From: Nomia melanderi
Taxonomy: Eukaryota > Arthropoda > Insecta > Hymenoptera > Halictidae
DNA length: 64,000 nt
Assembly (NCBI RefSeq): GCF_051020985.1
Contig: NC_135000.1
Span: forward strand, 8,825,001-8,889,000
Reading direction: 5' to 3'
This document shows positions 23,641 through 36,206 of the stretch, one piece after another. Below the pieces are notes generated by a model, which was not told where the DNA came from, made no database searches, and saw nothing but the letters and a program-made list of their open reading frames with translations. The position numbers were made by a program, and so were the translations under genes. Numbering within the stretch: the stretch's first letter is position 1; each line of letters starts with the position of its first letter.

Positions 23641-24159
23641 AAACATTGAAGCTTCAAAGCATTGAAACTTTCGAGTCTCAAGACTTAAAAACGTCGGATC
23701 TCTAAAACATTGAATCTCAGACACGTCGAAACGAGAAATTTCGAAGATTCCTTGAAATTCCCCAATTTCTCTGCGTCGAATCGGCGAAGCCCGAGCAAAG
23801 GTGAAATTCCCGTGGAACCACAGTGTCCCCGGTTCATCCAGCGGGTGTCCCCGAATCCTCGATCGTAGGAACTTCCGCAGACAGGAACAAAGGAGCCGTT
23901 AGCGTGAAACGTCTGGACAGTTTCCATCATCCGGCGATCAAAGAGCCGGCTCGCAGTAGGAGGAGCTCTACAGAGACGGTCGTTTACCTGTCGCCGACAG
24001 AATAATGAAAATACGAGAGCGGCGCGATCGCGCGGTCGGAAACGAGCAATTGGTCACGGTCGTTAGTGAACCGTTAGCAAAACGACGCGTCTCTGTGCGC
24101 CCGCTCCTCTCTACAACCTCGCTAGGACTCGCAATTTGCGAATTAATTTCCCTGAACAC

Positions 24160-24192
24160 CGCTCTCCTTCTCTCTCTCTCTCCCTCTCGTCA
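24160..24192 (+). repeat. CT dinucleotide run
   Basis: CTCTCCTTCTCTCTCTCTCT in a GC patch. On the other strand it is a GAGA-type motif. Confidence 0.6.
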
Positions 24193-27100
24193 GGCGAATT
24201 CTATTTTCCTGTCGGATTATAAACTTGCCTGCGGCGATTCGACGCTAAGCAGTCTGTAAAACCTCTCCTTAATGACCGGCTGCACTTAGTTTATTGTCAG
24301 ACAGCATACAGGACGGATGGCCCCGGAAAAAACTTTGCGAGCTTGTTGCACGCGTTCCTCGTTTTTCTCATTAGTGTCGTTAGAGCCATGATACTACCAA
24401 GTACTGAAGCTACAATTTGCTTGCGTTTTCGTCCAAGGAAATTAGTTACATAGACAGTATTGTAACAAAGTGACCGGTCAATCCGCGAGTTTGGTCGCGC
24501 GGGTGGTCTGTCAGTAAACGAACCTGCAAACACAAGCGTCTCCGTAAATATTTAGATAGGTCTGAGCAGGCGAAAGAGGAAGTGAAAGGGCACACGTCGA
24601 TAAACCGAGGATGTTAACGTTTTAGGACCACTCTGCTTGTTAAAGATGCAGGGAAAAAGTCTGGTCGCTCTTCTTGTGCTTGGAACTATTCCTAGAGGTT
24701 GGTATACGGTTTTCTTCGAGAAGGGTCCGAAACCATTAGCATGTGAAACAGTCTCTTAATAATCTATAATCACCACAGAGCATTTAAAAGAGGAACTGAA
24801 GTTCCATTTCAATCGAAAGTGTATTGTCGACTAATCAAATCACCTTGACATCCAAATTTCAGCGGAAAGAATCAAAAAACCATCGAAAGCTTAAAATATC
24901 GAACCCTTTACACTTGGAACAGTCTTCTACTAATCTCCAGTTGCCAAAAATACCCAAAAGAAAAGCTACAATCCCACCTGAAACGAAAAACCAATTTTTA
25001 ATCTGAAACAAACCTCCAAAATTCATGTGAAGCAAAAATCTATCTATTCCGGCGGTGCCCCGTTCCACGGAACTCCGTCGCGTGACGGCCATCATGGCGG
25101 CGCCAGAACGGAAGAGAAGAATCGTCGCGTACGGCCGCGTATTTACGGTGTTCCGGCGAGAGGAAGAGACCGGCTCGCGCGAGTGCATTATCCCCGGCAT
25201 CCGCGCGGCGTGTGTCGTGACTGCCGCTGGTAAATCAGCATCCACACCCTCCCGCGACGCAACACACGTCCCGGCAAACCCCCCGACCACCTCCTGCGTC
25301 ACCGGCACTCGATACGGAACGGGCTGCACCCTCCAGACCTCCCTTGTCAACACCAAAGACCCGCCACGCCGCCCTAAACCACCCCCGCAAACTCGTTTCG
25401 CTGAACGTTTGCACTTTGTCAAGCGCCCAGACGCCACGCGAGCCGGTCGTGCTCGGCCTCAGGTGCGCGGAAATCGATGGAGACGGAACGTTTCTTCCTC
25501 TTTTCCCTGTGGAAACATGTTCCCAAGATTTTCCGACGCTAAACGGCCTGAAAATAAGGGAACTTCGGGGATTTCCTTCTTTGGCAACGCTAAGAGTTTT
25601 GATTCTGGGGGTGTAATCGAGGGTTTCAGCTCTGCGCTTTGATTCTTTGGTGCGAAAACTTGGTAGTTGATTGCTGGGAGAAATGTTGGATAGGTTTCCT
25701 GGATACCTGAGTTTAAGGGAAACCTTCGTCATAGATATTTACCGGAAAATAGAAATATCTACACTGAGCTTGAATGTTTGAGCTATTTCTTTGCTTTGCA
25801 CTCCAAATATGAAATCTTGATGCTCAAAGCATTGTCAGTTATAAATTGAATTTTCTAAACCGTTAGAATAATTCATCCCCTAAGAATTTGATATAGAATG
25901 AATTGAAATAGAATGATATGTATTTATATTACAAATTCCAGTTTTCCAGAAATTATTTCTTTCAATAACAGAAGTTTGAAAGGGGGTGAAACTGAAAGAA
26001 ATCTCTCGCGCCTCCGAAACTGTACATCATCGGGCCGACCGACGGGCAAGTAGACAGGTATCGATGCATCGACGAGTTCCAGCAGAGTTTCCAGCTCGTT
26101 TCGCGTCGGTTTTCGTATTCGAGGCATTAGTACGGAGTTTACGGGCTTACGAAGTCCGTTTCTGTCCCGTCATGGCGGCCGCGGCGCCGAACGATCCCCA
26201 GAACTCGGTTCTCCGTTCGACGTGTGTCGTATCTCCTAATGAATGTCGTCGCGACTTCGTTAATGCCGTTAGTTACGGGCACTAATCCCATCGACATGCA
26301 GAAATTAGATTCGCCAGAATGGCGTTAGGGTGTTCCGCGAACGAGCCAACCGCAGCCCAGGAACTTTGGCTCTAGAAATCTCTCCTCAATCCTGATTCGT
26401 TTCGAGACTTGATGCCACTGACTTTCTTGCATCTCTGGGGATTAAGGGGCATTAACATCGGAAACAATTGGAAATTTGGGTTGTTCCATCTTGGTTAAGC
26501 GTTCTTAGAGACTCTATTGAGTTTGGATTTTCTTAGGAGCTTCTATGGTTGCTTCGTTTTTTCGAGATAAGCGTGGTAATTTTGTTAGACACTTCTAAAA
26601 TTGGAAATGGTGTGAGGAAGTTATTTTTGACGACTCATTTGTACTTTTCCAATGTTGCTGGGGGTAGTAGAAGGGATGAATTCATTTTTTGGAAGGATTC
26701 TTATACTGCAGTTCAAATGAATGCGAATGTTCCGATTTTTCGAAGGTTGGAGGTCGATTCAACGTTTCATCGACGGTATTCTAGCTGTTAGAACTTCGGA
26801 ATAGTAAAACTGACTGATATCCATGTTCTGCTAGCTACAGAGATATCTTTTCATCGAGCCTTCGTTCGACTTGAATATAAATATTCACAGCAACTCCGTT
26901 TTTTCAGTAGTTTCTCAGAAAATCTCCTTGTTCCCTTAATAGGTTCAATACAAAATAAGCCCAGGAAATCAACATTCTTAATCAGATCGATCGAAGGGAC
27001 AATTAATTCAAGAACTACCCTTATCTCCTCACTAACACCAAAAGAAAATCACCCCGAAAGCTGAAATTTCCGAAGCGAGCTCGATCGAGGGGCTAATTAA

Positions 27101-30100
27101 CCCAGTCGCCACCCCGAAATCCGAATAATTTCCAGCCGGGCAAATCGCGCGAGAAATTTCCACCGGATGATCGAGTTCGCCTGATCATCCCCTATTCCCG
27201 GCAGCATAGTCTGCCGGAAGTAACGAGGTTCCAGACGGATACCCGGTGTCTCGAAATGTTCGCGAATTCGCGTAATATCGTACGTGTGTGGAAAACGGAA
27301 GAGAGACCGATCGTCGTGTGAGTGTGTCTCCCGAGCACGCGGGGAAAGACAGAGGCAGGGAGAAAGAGAAAGGTAGTAGACGGAGGGTCTCCGTCACCAC
27401 GGGATCCAGTTTCCATGGATATTGGTTATCGATCGTCGCACCCTCCGCCTTTATCGCGCTCCCCCGAGGAGCGGGCTTCGCTGGAATTCTCTCGCTCTCG
27501 CTCCGGGACGCCCACATCCAGTCATAAACTCGGGGAACCGGGAAAAGAAAACTTTATGCATGACATTATAATACCTTTGTCTCGTACCGTGCTGCTCGAA
27601 TTTTCCTCCGGAGCAGTTTATCGCGTATTCCCCCCGAATCACTGCACGTGACTTGGGACGCTCATCGCGCGGCGACTCGCGGAGATCGTGACCGGTGCTC
27701 GATGTTTCCTTCGGTGGATCTCGAAATCGAGCGAGCACTTTCTTTGGAGAACGAAGTAACGATCTGGTGAAAATTTCCCGATGGATCTCGTGTGGTTTCG
27801 CTTTCCCAGCGATTTTCTGTGTTGGAGGAGGACCCTTTGGTTTGGCCTCGGTAGGGCGAATCAATGATTCTCGGCGTGTAATGATTGGTGGCTTGATTTG
27901 AAGTCCGACGTGCGGAAGTTTGAGTATTACCAATGGAAATTCCGTTTATCTCTGTGATAAACTTTGACTCGCCTGCTCAGGGTTTTCCTCGGTGATGCGA
28001 TACGTCATTGTTATTTGTTTCATTTCGGTTTGTAGTAAACAAGTATTTTCCGTTTATATTTCTCAATGAACGGGAAGTAGAATGCGATCTTTTTATTTAT
28101 TGAGAAACGATTGATAATGGTTTCCTTTGAGTCTGTTTACTTGCTTGTTATCATTAAAACCACCGAGTGACTCATTTCTAATTTTGTGTAAAAATTATAA
28201 ATATTTACAAAATCAAAATTCTAAAATGGGCGGATTTGACTTCTCTGGTAGTATTTTAGTAGAAAGGAAAGCTGAATATTCGCGGCGACTCGAATAGAGA
28301 CACAAACATCGTTCTCACGCGGAATTGCGCTCGGCGAAAGTTTCAGCCGCCGCTGGTAATTGAATTCCGCGTCAACGCGGCCGGCGTTTTCGACGTGAAT
28401 CGTCTCGCTCGTCGGATTACCCGCTGAAAAAATTCGAACCGAAGCTTCAGACGCGACTTCCGTGGGAACGTCCGCCACACAAGATCAAGATGAAGCTTCC
28501 CTTTCACAGTTTATCGCGTTCCCCGAGCTCCGACGACCGATTTTTCGATCGTAGGCGTCTCCGATCCTGGACATACGACGCTTTTCAAGCGTTCGTTCCA
28601 CTTTGTCTCGACACAGATCCGATCTGTCGCCTGTGGACCCGACTTCCGGTTACTCCGCGTCTTTCTTCTCGATCCCAGTATCGCGATCGACACGATTTTC
28701 GGGCGTTTCCGTGAGATATTAACTTGTTCCGTCGTTTTCCCTCGAATTCCGCTGGGAAATTCGGGTTTATTTCGAAGCATTTCACTGTATTCAAGTTTGT
28801 TGTTGATAATTTAAGAAACAGGAGATGGAGAATCACAGGAAAATAGGAACACATAAGTAAGAAACTTTGTAATAATATTCTCAAACTCATGTTATTCTGA
28901 ACAAAATGAAAATTAACATGGAAGTAGCGCTAAAAAATGATTACAATGCGATAGGATTAATCCTTGATTAAATTAACACGATCAAGGGATAATTTTATAA
29001 TTTCAATTTATCAGCATATAATAAATTTGCGAAATTGAATGGCGATCGTGGATCGTCCCTCGGGCGCAAAGGGTTAAATATATGGCGCTCGAGACCATGT
29101 GACCGGTTGATCGCGGCAGCCGATGCGTCACCAGTGTTCTTTTGCGTCCGAAAACAAGCCTGACCCGATTCCTCGACGAACATCGCGGCTCCTAGACTTG
29201 ATTAGGCGCTAGTCCCACAGAAATAGTGTTCTCCGACCGAAATAACGCGGAGAGCCGACGCCTGCTCGGGCTGCCCCATGAATGACTGACTGGCCAGGTG
29301 ATGGTCCCGTCGGCTTGCGTAACTGTCGCTGTTTTCCGCATTAATAACCGCCGGTCTGCGAACTTTTATGCGTTTATGGGACATTCGAAAGTGCGTGCAA
29401 TATTGGAAAATATATGAAATATTAAAACTGTAATGGAATAAAATGAAATGGAAAATAGAATAGAAGAGTAATAGAATACTAGATATAATTAGAATATTAG
29501 ATGCACTCTAATAGAAAAGTCTAATAGTCTATTGGAATATTTTTTATTTAAAAATTTGAATTTAAATGATTAGTCTAATACTCACTAACTAATCGTATTA
29601 AAATATTCTTCAAAATTATCACTTTACTGTTCAGTCTATGAAAAGAGTGCTAATAGTTACTTCGAAGCTATCAGATCAAACTTTCCCTCGCAACAGTTAA
29701 TTGCCAAACCCAGAAATTCTCAAAAGAATCTGACACCTTACTATCACCCGGTAGAAACTCAAAAAATATCAGCCTCACCAAATCCCTCTCAACTACATCG
29801 ATAACATTCACGTCCCCAAGCATCAATCTCCAATTTTTCCCTAAATTTCCTTCGTAATTCCTTAACCCGACCCGAAACACGGAATATTCCTCATCCGTCG
29901 AGTATCAGAGACACAATGGAAACCTCCGAGACAACTCGACATCCCCGCAATCTCGCAGCAGTCGCGACAGAGCGGTGAGATCGCCCGGTCGTGTTAGTCC
30001 GGCTCACGTTGACAGGCGTGAAGCGTTCGAAGTTCCCGCCACCTGTTACCGGACGCTGTGCGCGGGTTACGGGAAAGTCGAGCAGCTGGTCAGTCATTCA

Positions 30101-30418
30101 GGCTGTCCGGTCTATAACGTGTGGGACGTTAATTTACGCGGCGTAGACGTAAACGGGCGGGCGTCCGCGTTATTTCGGTCGTTAAAACGGCGTCCTCGAC
30201 CGGTTGTTCCGTTGTCCGCCGAGACAACGCGCGCCGCGATAAACAAGCCAGCCACAGGATCACCGGACAATCCGCCGCTGATTTGTCCGGTCTAATTGGA
30301 CCGGAACGCTCACTTGTATGGCTCCTACAGGAAACGTACACGCGACGTTTACGAGATCGGCAATCCTTCGCGCGGCAAAATCCCGCTTGTTCGACGTGGT
30401 CCGATCGAATTATGCTGT

Positions 30419-30702
30419 ATACGCCTGAGCTTCGATTCACGCGGACCTTTTTCACGCGATCCTCTTTTACGCGGTAAACTGGAACGCTATTTACGCGGTA
30501 GCTTTTACGTACAATCTCAATTTACGCGATCTGAATTTGGTAACAGCGAATAAAATATACTTTTGTTTTCTAAAATGTCACTACTATTGTTTCTTTTGTT
30601 AAGAAATTCTTTTTGTTAAGAATTTCTCTTCAATAATTTCTGTTCTCTTGTACCGACAGTCTCCATCTACGCGATTTTCGATCGCGTAAATGGAGGGTGT
30701 AC
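30419..30702 (-). mobile_element. MITE with TTACGCG-rich termini, copy 2
   Basis: ATACGCCTGAGCTTCGATTC at the left and GCGTAAATGGAGGGTGTAC at the right, with several internal TTTACGCG boxes. The core TAAAATATACTTTTGTTTTC is the exact reverse complement of that in the 5555 copy. It ends about 170 bases before candidate promoter 2. Confidence 0.65.
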
Positions 30703-30868
30703 TTCGAAGCTCGAGTACTCTCTATATTTCCCTCGGCAAATATTCATTATTTCCCGATAAATCATCAGTAATACTTGAAATTCTCGCGAAAATCCGGTTC
30801 CAGTCACCATGATCGTGTACGAAATGATCGGTTTAAGGTGTTAGATCACTGCCAGTCGACGCTGTAGG

Positions 30869-31309
30869 TATAAAGATCGCGTTTTGCCGATCTGGCAGCG
30901 AGGAAACGCGGCTAGAGGCACGCAGGGAGCGGCGGGTCGAGTGTCTGGGCGGTCGGAAGGAGCCGTTTCGTCGCGTTCGATTAAGAGCGTCTCATCGAAT
31001 CTCGGCGTGCGTCATCGGGAGAAAGGTAGAAAGAGAGAGAGCTAGGCAGGACGGCCGACGGGGAGCGAGAAGGGCGAGGGGAGGAGGTAGACGCGTTAAC
31101 GCGCGGAGTAAACGCAGTCTGGCTGTGCGCGTCGCCGACGGTGTCGTTGCTCGGTGTTAGTTGGCCAGATTCGTAGGTAGGTTGTCTGGCCGATGGCCTT
31201 TCGACCCGACAGCAGTTTTGCTCGCGAGGACCGGCTCGTTCGTATCCGCGCGGTGTGCACCCTGGATTTCGAGCAAGAGGAGGACACTTGGACTGCGATT
31301 TACGTTAAG
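30869..31309 (+). other. Candidate promoter and non-coding first exon 2
   Basis: TATAAAG at 30869-30875 is followed by a GC-rich, purine-biased block. That block contains a GAGAGAGAG run near 31030-31042 (a GAGA-factor type motif, common in insect 5' regions) and ends GTTAAG|GTAGTA with GT at 31310. Downstream the sequence turns abruptly into AT-rich degenerate repeats. If TATAAAG is used, transcription would start near 30900. No ORF extends through the donor convincingly, so it is best read as leader. Exon status is inferred from composition and splice signal only. Confidence 0.4.
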
Positions 31310-31399
31310 GTAGTAACAATTCGAATTTTGAGAGTGGATTCGTGTGAGATTGTTAGGTAGCTAAATGTTTCGGTGGACGTTTGATTGTAGAACTCAGGT

Positions 31400-31890
31400 A
31401 GCTATCTTTTGGATGATGATTAAAGGATGATAGAGATTGAAGCTGCATTGTTTGTTTCTAGAGCTGAGTTAGTTATTGGGGTAGTTATTGGGTGAGTGGT
31501 AATTAAAGTGTGACAGAGATTGGAGCAGTTTTTATTATTAGTATCGTGGATTATTGCGATAGGTAGCTTCTTGGGGAGCTGAACGTTCGAATGGACATTT
31601 GATTGTAGAGCTGATGTAGCTATGTTTTGAATAATTAAAGGATGACAGAGATTCGAACTGTAGTGTTTAGTCTTTCCAGCGATCGAATAGTAATTAAAGG
31701 ATAACAGAGATTGGAGCTGCAATATTTAATAGGAATTATTGCGGACAGATAGCTAACATTTCTGATGAACTGGTTCTAGAGCTAAGGTATCTCGTGAATA
31801 ATTAAAATATGACAGATTGGAGCTTCAGTGTTTAGTCTTTCTAGAGCTAACGTAGCTATCGATCGAATAGTAATTAAAGGATGACTCTAC
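31400..31890 (+). repeat. Irregular degenerate tandem repeat after candidate first exon 2
   Basis: TAATTAAAGGATGACAGAGA-like words recur near 31420, 31503, 31630, 31691, 31800 and 31871, alternating with TCTAGAGCTNANGTAGCTAT. GATCGAATAGTAATTAAAGG occurs at both 31681 and 31861. Confidence 0.65.
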
Positions 31891-33399
31891 CTTCACTTTA
31901 GCTTGCAATTCAACTTAAATTTAGCTACCAATCCAACCATAATTGCTCAAAATTTCACTCGCCTTTGCTTCACAACCTAGCCTAGGTCTAGCTCAAACTC
32001 TAACGAGAATCTACTTCGAAATCTAACATAGAATTGAATTGTTAACCTAAATCTAAGTCAAGACAAAAATTCATCTAAATCCATAAAGGCAATCTCTAAT
32101 CATTGAACTCTATCTTTATCCCCTAACTTCCAAAATCGATCGTTGAACAGGCGAACCCCGAAAAAGCGGTAGGATGTAGAATTTGTACCGATGTAAATCC
32201 TGAGGGATTACAGCACCAAAATCCTAATGATCCCGCGCCAGGCAGCTAAGACAGCAATGTAACTCCGCTCGTCAAACTAGGGACAAGTAAACGACGCTCC
32301 GAACGCGTTTCATGGCGGTTACGAGCTTCTCGTCTCCCCGGAACGCGTACCGGCGCGCTTTACGGTTGCATTATCGTTCGACTCGACGGCTGAAATCCCG
32401 CGAACGTTTCGTTTTACGAGCCTCGATCGTCTGTTACCTCGAGCGTCCTCTCCGCTAAATATCTTGCGCCCTTTGAATGCTAATCATACTCCTTCAGTCC
32501 GGAAATCTCAGATCTCCCCACGAATATTTACTTCCGGTCGATCCTCGGATCTGAATGCTTCATCACCTTCCTCGTGAAAAATCGAACAAAAAACGATCGA
32601 CGCATTTTCCCGTACGACGCTTCGTTCACGAGCAAATCAAGTTTCAAAATCGTTGACGTTTAATTGGCTGCGCGCCGCGCAGTTTTGAATTGAATTTACT
32701 TCGGAACGGTAGCTCGTAGGAAAAAACTCTTCGGTACATTTTCGAAGCATTTTCCTTTGAAGAATAATATCTCGCTTCGAAACTCCTCGAAAGTCATTGG
32801 TGGTAGACGGAAATTTGGAAAATTGAGCGCTTCGGCGTCCCTTTCGAAGCTGCAACGTTTTATCGGGAAAGTCCGCGCAGAGGCCATTAGTGCCGTGGAC
32901 GCGCACGGGAGCCATTAATTCGCGGGGAAAATAATTTGCCGCGCGGCTTCGTCGTTCGACGGGAGCAAGTCCCATGGCCGGGCTCGTAACGGAGACAAAA
33001 CGCGCAGTTTTAGCGCGGGAATGGCCGATCAGGGACACCATTTGTCGCTGGCGCAAGAATGGTTCGGGCAGCTGCTGAAAAACGACAGTAATCCCGTCAA
33101 AAAATATACATCCGTTCCGCGCCGCGTTCGATTCCGCGTTTTTCCCCCGTTTTCGTATAGCGGAACTACGAAAAACACGGGAATCGTGTTTCTTTCTTGT
33201 CCTCGAGAATTATTCCGCGTTTATAGAGCTTATCGTCGACATTCGGAGCCTTTGTTCTTCACTGTGGCTCGATAATAGTTGGAAGCGTTATTCTTGTGTA
33301 ATTTTCCAGTTTGATTTCGTCGTTGATAATTTTGGGAAGTTATAGGAAACTATAGAAAGCTGTCGATGAATGCCCGAAGGAACTGAGAATAATCTACTG

Positions 33400-33681
33400 T
33401 TCAAATTTTTATAGGGATTACGATTGATATGTGATAAAAATTGTAACACTAGATTATTTTCAGTTTCTTTGGATATTCATCATAGTTCCAGTATTAACTT
33501 CGGAAAGCTACCATTTATATCTCACTAAACATTGAATGTTTCTACTAAAAATCTTTTGAGTGCAAAGGGTTAATAATCTACACTGTTCCAAAATGTACAA
33601 GAATATTGTAAAAGAAGAAACAAGGGTGGGTCAGATCTGGAGGTTGGACTCATCTGGTAGTTTCAGTGTTAAGAACTCCAC
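33400..33681. mobile_element. Rearranged family D and A fragments
   Basis: TAGATTATTTTCAGTTTCTT near 33450 is family D. A family A end (TTTTGAGTGCAAAGGGTTAA) closes at 33573. A family D terminus (CATCTGGTAGTTTCAGTGTT) follows at about 33652-33672. It reads as nested and partly deleted MITEs. Confidence 0.5.
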
Positions 33682-34289
33682 AGGGAGAAGGGACAGGCCG
33701 TAATCAGTCTGTAACGAAGACAACAAGGACTTCCTGCATGCTTACGAAGTGCACGCTGCCGGCAGTGCCGCTCTTACGCTATATACAAGGTGTCCAGGAA
33801 GAGGGAGGAGGGCTAGATTAGATTCTGCTCCAGGAACCAGCCTCGGACTTCCTGTCTTGTCGTTAACGGTCTCGGCTTGCTGCGGAATTATGGTTGTTTG
33901 CTCCTGGCGGGTTTACCGTACCGACGTGATGCTTCGGAAATCTGGTTTTCGCTAATTACGCGGCCAACGCGGGCCCTTCGGAACATCGAGTCCAACCCTT
34001 TCAGGAAACCCAGATCTTCCAGGGAATACGAGGCTGTAGGAATGTCTGTCCGAAACTTCGCCAACGACCTAATTCCAGGTTGTTAGAGGATCCGATGGAA
34101 ACTCGATTCAGGCTTTCTGGGAAGCTGATCTGCTCGGGAAACACGGATCTTTTAGAGTCTGACTCAGGTTTTCTGGGAATCCTAGTGGAGACTTAGAACA
34201 TCTGATTGTAACCGAAGTGTTTTAAAATCGTACTCAAAGTTTGTGATGAAAATCGGTTGCTAACTGAGGTCTAATATAACTAAATTAAG

Positions 34290-34503
34290 TTCTGTAGAAA
34301 TATTTATGATTAATCTTTGAAAACCTTAACGAAAACCTAGTCAAACCTCAGAAAACCTAATTCTGTAGAAATATCTATCACGAATCTTTGAAAACCTTAA
34401 CAAAAACCTAGCCAAACCTCAGAAAACCTAATTCTGTAGAAATATCTATCACGAATCTTTGAAAACCTTAACAAAAACCTAACAAAAACCTCAGAAAACC
34501 TAA
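34290..34503 (+). repeat. 71-bp minisatellite, three units
   Basis: TCTGTAGAAATAT starts at 34291, 34362 and 34433 (71-base period). Units two and three are nearly identical, so the last duplication is recent. It lies about 50 bases upstream of the long hairpin. Confidence 0.85.
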
Positions 34504-34550
34504 TTCTAACTCATCTAAAAAAACCGAACCCTAACTTCGCCATAGACTAA

Positions 34551-34713
34551 ACTCGTATCCCCAAAAGACCTAGCAAACATCTTCCAAACCAGACTCAAAA
34601 TTTCAAAATATTCCCCTCGAATCTTCCTCGAAACCTAGATTCGAGGGGAATATTTTGAAATCTTGGGCCTGGTTTGTTGGAAGATGTTCGCTAGGTCTTT
34701 TGGAGATACGAGT
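34551..34713. repeat. Long near-perfect hairpin (74/77-base arms, 12-base loop)
   Basis: Left arm 34551-34624 and right arm 34637-34713 are reverse complements with only a few mismatches and one 3-base indel. The loop is TCCTCGAAACCT. The arms end ACTCGTATC and GATACGAGT. A transcript would form a hairpin RNA of about 75 base pairs, the form of insect hpRNA or long precursor-like substrates of Dicer. It may instead be a foldback transposon. Confidence 0.8.
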
Positions 34714-35881
34714 CATCACTCAGAATCTCCACTAACCCAAATACCGATATTTCAACAAATACAGCTCAAACTTTACAACAGCTCATCGATATCCCCTAAA
34801 ACACCCGAAAGATCCTCTATCACCTCAAACCATCCTCAAAATGTTGCCTAATCAAAGATCCCCGGCGATCCCGTGGCGCAGCCTGGACCGCTCAATTTTC
34901 CCAATTCCGCGCACGCGGAGCAGAGCTCTATCAGCAGGAAGGAAAGCATTTCCTCGGCGTTCGCCGGATATTAGCTCCGCGGTCGTGATCCCGGCTCGCT
35001 GGAGGGCCGAGCAGAAAAAAAAGGAGCCTGGAAAACAGAGGAAAAGTTCGACAAACACGTGCACGATCGAACTTCAAACGATCCGGTGCTGGCCGGCGAG
35101 CCTCGCGGAAAGTAAATCGGCGCGGCGCGCTGCACACCGGGTGTCCGTGAAACACCGGGAGCCACCGGTGACGTTGCAGCAGCGCGTCGTTCCATATTCA
35201 ACGTGGTTTCTATATACCGGTTCGATTCCATTTCCATAACTTTCCGCGCGATTTTCGACCTTAAATGCAAACTACGATCCTCTGTGAGCGAGCCGGCGGA
35301 GGGGGGAATAGGAAAGCGGCCACCCTTCATTTGCAAAAGAAACGAGGAATCTAATAAAAAGGCTCGGCCGTGACGCGCCGGTTTTATATTTCGCCCGCGG
35401 AGAAAGTACCGTAAACTCGTAATTAGAATCGGCCGGCTAATTCGATTCACCGGGAGGGTGGGGCTGCAGGGACGTCGGCTGGGGCCGCGGTGGGGGCAAA
35501 GGGGGAGGTTCTAAAAGCAACGCGGCCCCGGAACGAACGGACGCACGCCGATGTCCGAAATTCCGGATAAATTTATTAGCTGACGCCTAGGGGGCTGCTG
35601 TGACGGTCTCTTTGAGATGTCTGATCGCTCTGCATACCGGGTGGCCCGTTGGTAATTGCGAACGTCGCGACTGTTTTTATAGCAGGTTTCTTGGGAATTG
35701 ATTTGATTGAGTTCATTGTTGGAAGATGGTTTGTTTCGTTGAATGGTTTATTCGGAGGTGGATACGTTGGCGTGATGAGTAGAATTATTTAGGAGCTACC
35801 ACGATGTGACTTTGAGTGATATTTGAAACTTATAATTAAATTTTTTATTTCATATTGGAGTTCCAAAGTTCTTTTGGGCTT

Positions 35882-36206
35882 TTAACCCTTTGAAGATTCT
35901 TCGAAACATACAAAACCTTCAACATATGAAGCTAAATTGTATATTAATTGCTTAACTAATAGAAAGAAAGAAAACTACGTGCTGATCTCTTACTGTTCTT
36001 CTGATTTTCTGATGAGATAAGATCGATATTTTGTGAAACTAAGTCGACGAGAGATCACGCGTACATTGAAGAACAAAGCTATTTTATTTGAATATTTCTC
36101 AAAATGATGCATTATAGGAAATATAATATTAAATATCAAATTTTATAGTTTTACTGTATGAAATCAAGTGGTGAATGAGAGTCACCTCTCGAGTGCAAAG
36201 GGTTAA
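35882..36206. mobile_element. Chimeric MITE: family B left half joined to family A right half
   Basis: TTAA is at 35882-35885 and 36203-36206. The left half (AACCCTTTGAAGATTCTTCG, then the ACGTGCTGATCTCTTACTG block) is family B. From about 36070 the sequence is family A in reverse orientation, ending in the GAGAGTCACC palindrome and TCGAGTGCAAAGGGTTAA. The two halves share only the TTAACCCTTTG terminus, so this looks like a recombinant or a collapsed nested insertion. Confidence 0.65.

Larger units (their letters stand above)
16550..30410. other. No gene recognised; GC patches between repeats
   Basis: GC-rich, stop-poor patches occur at about 16850-17230, 17940-18180, 19400-20000, 20400-21010, 21550-22560, 22900-23170, 23750-24200, 25040-25550, 26000-26340, 27080-27800, 28250-28720 and 29880-30410. 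None of their frames has a recognisable domain or a plausible splice-bounded start. 17580-17760 is AT-rich with TAA-type triplets. Confidence 0.45.

Noticed and set aside
25055..25642. 195-codon frame (+) starting near ATGGCGGCGCCAG
   Set aside because: The start context is attractive but composition is Thr/Arg/Pro-rich and an antisense frame of similar length overlaps (24859-25437). No donor and no homology recognised.
28960..29077. Possible further TTAA MITE ending GGGCGCAAAGGGTTAA
   Set aside because: Only one terminus is recognisable. Similar lone ends at 50497, 53178, 54899 and 54972 were also left uncalled.
35219..35229. GGTTCGATTCC, an exact tRNA B-box word
   Set aside because: The bases on either side cannot form the 5-bp T stem and no A box, anticodon arm or acceptor stem is found at tRNA spacing.
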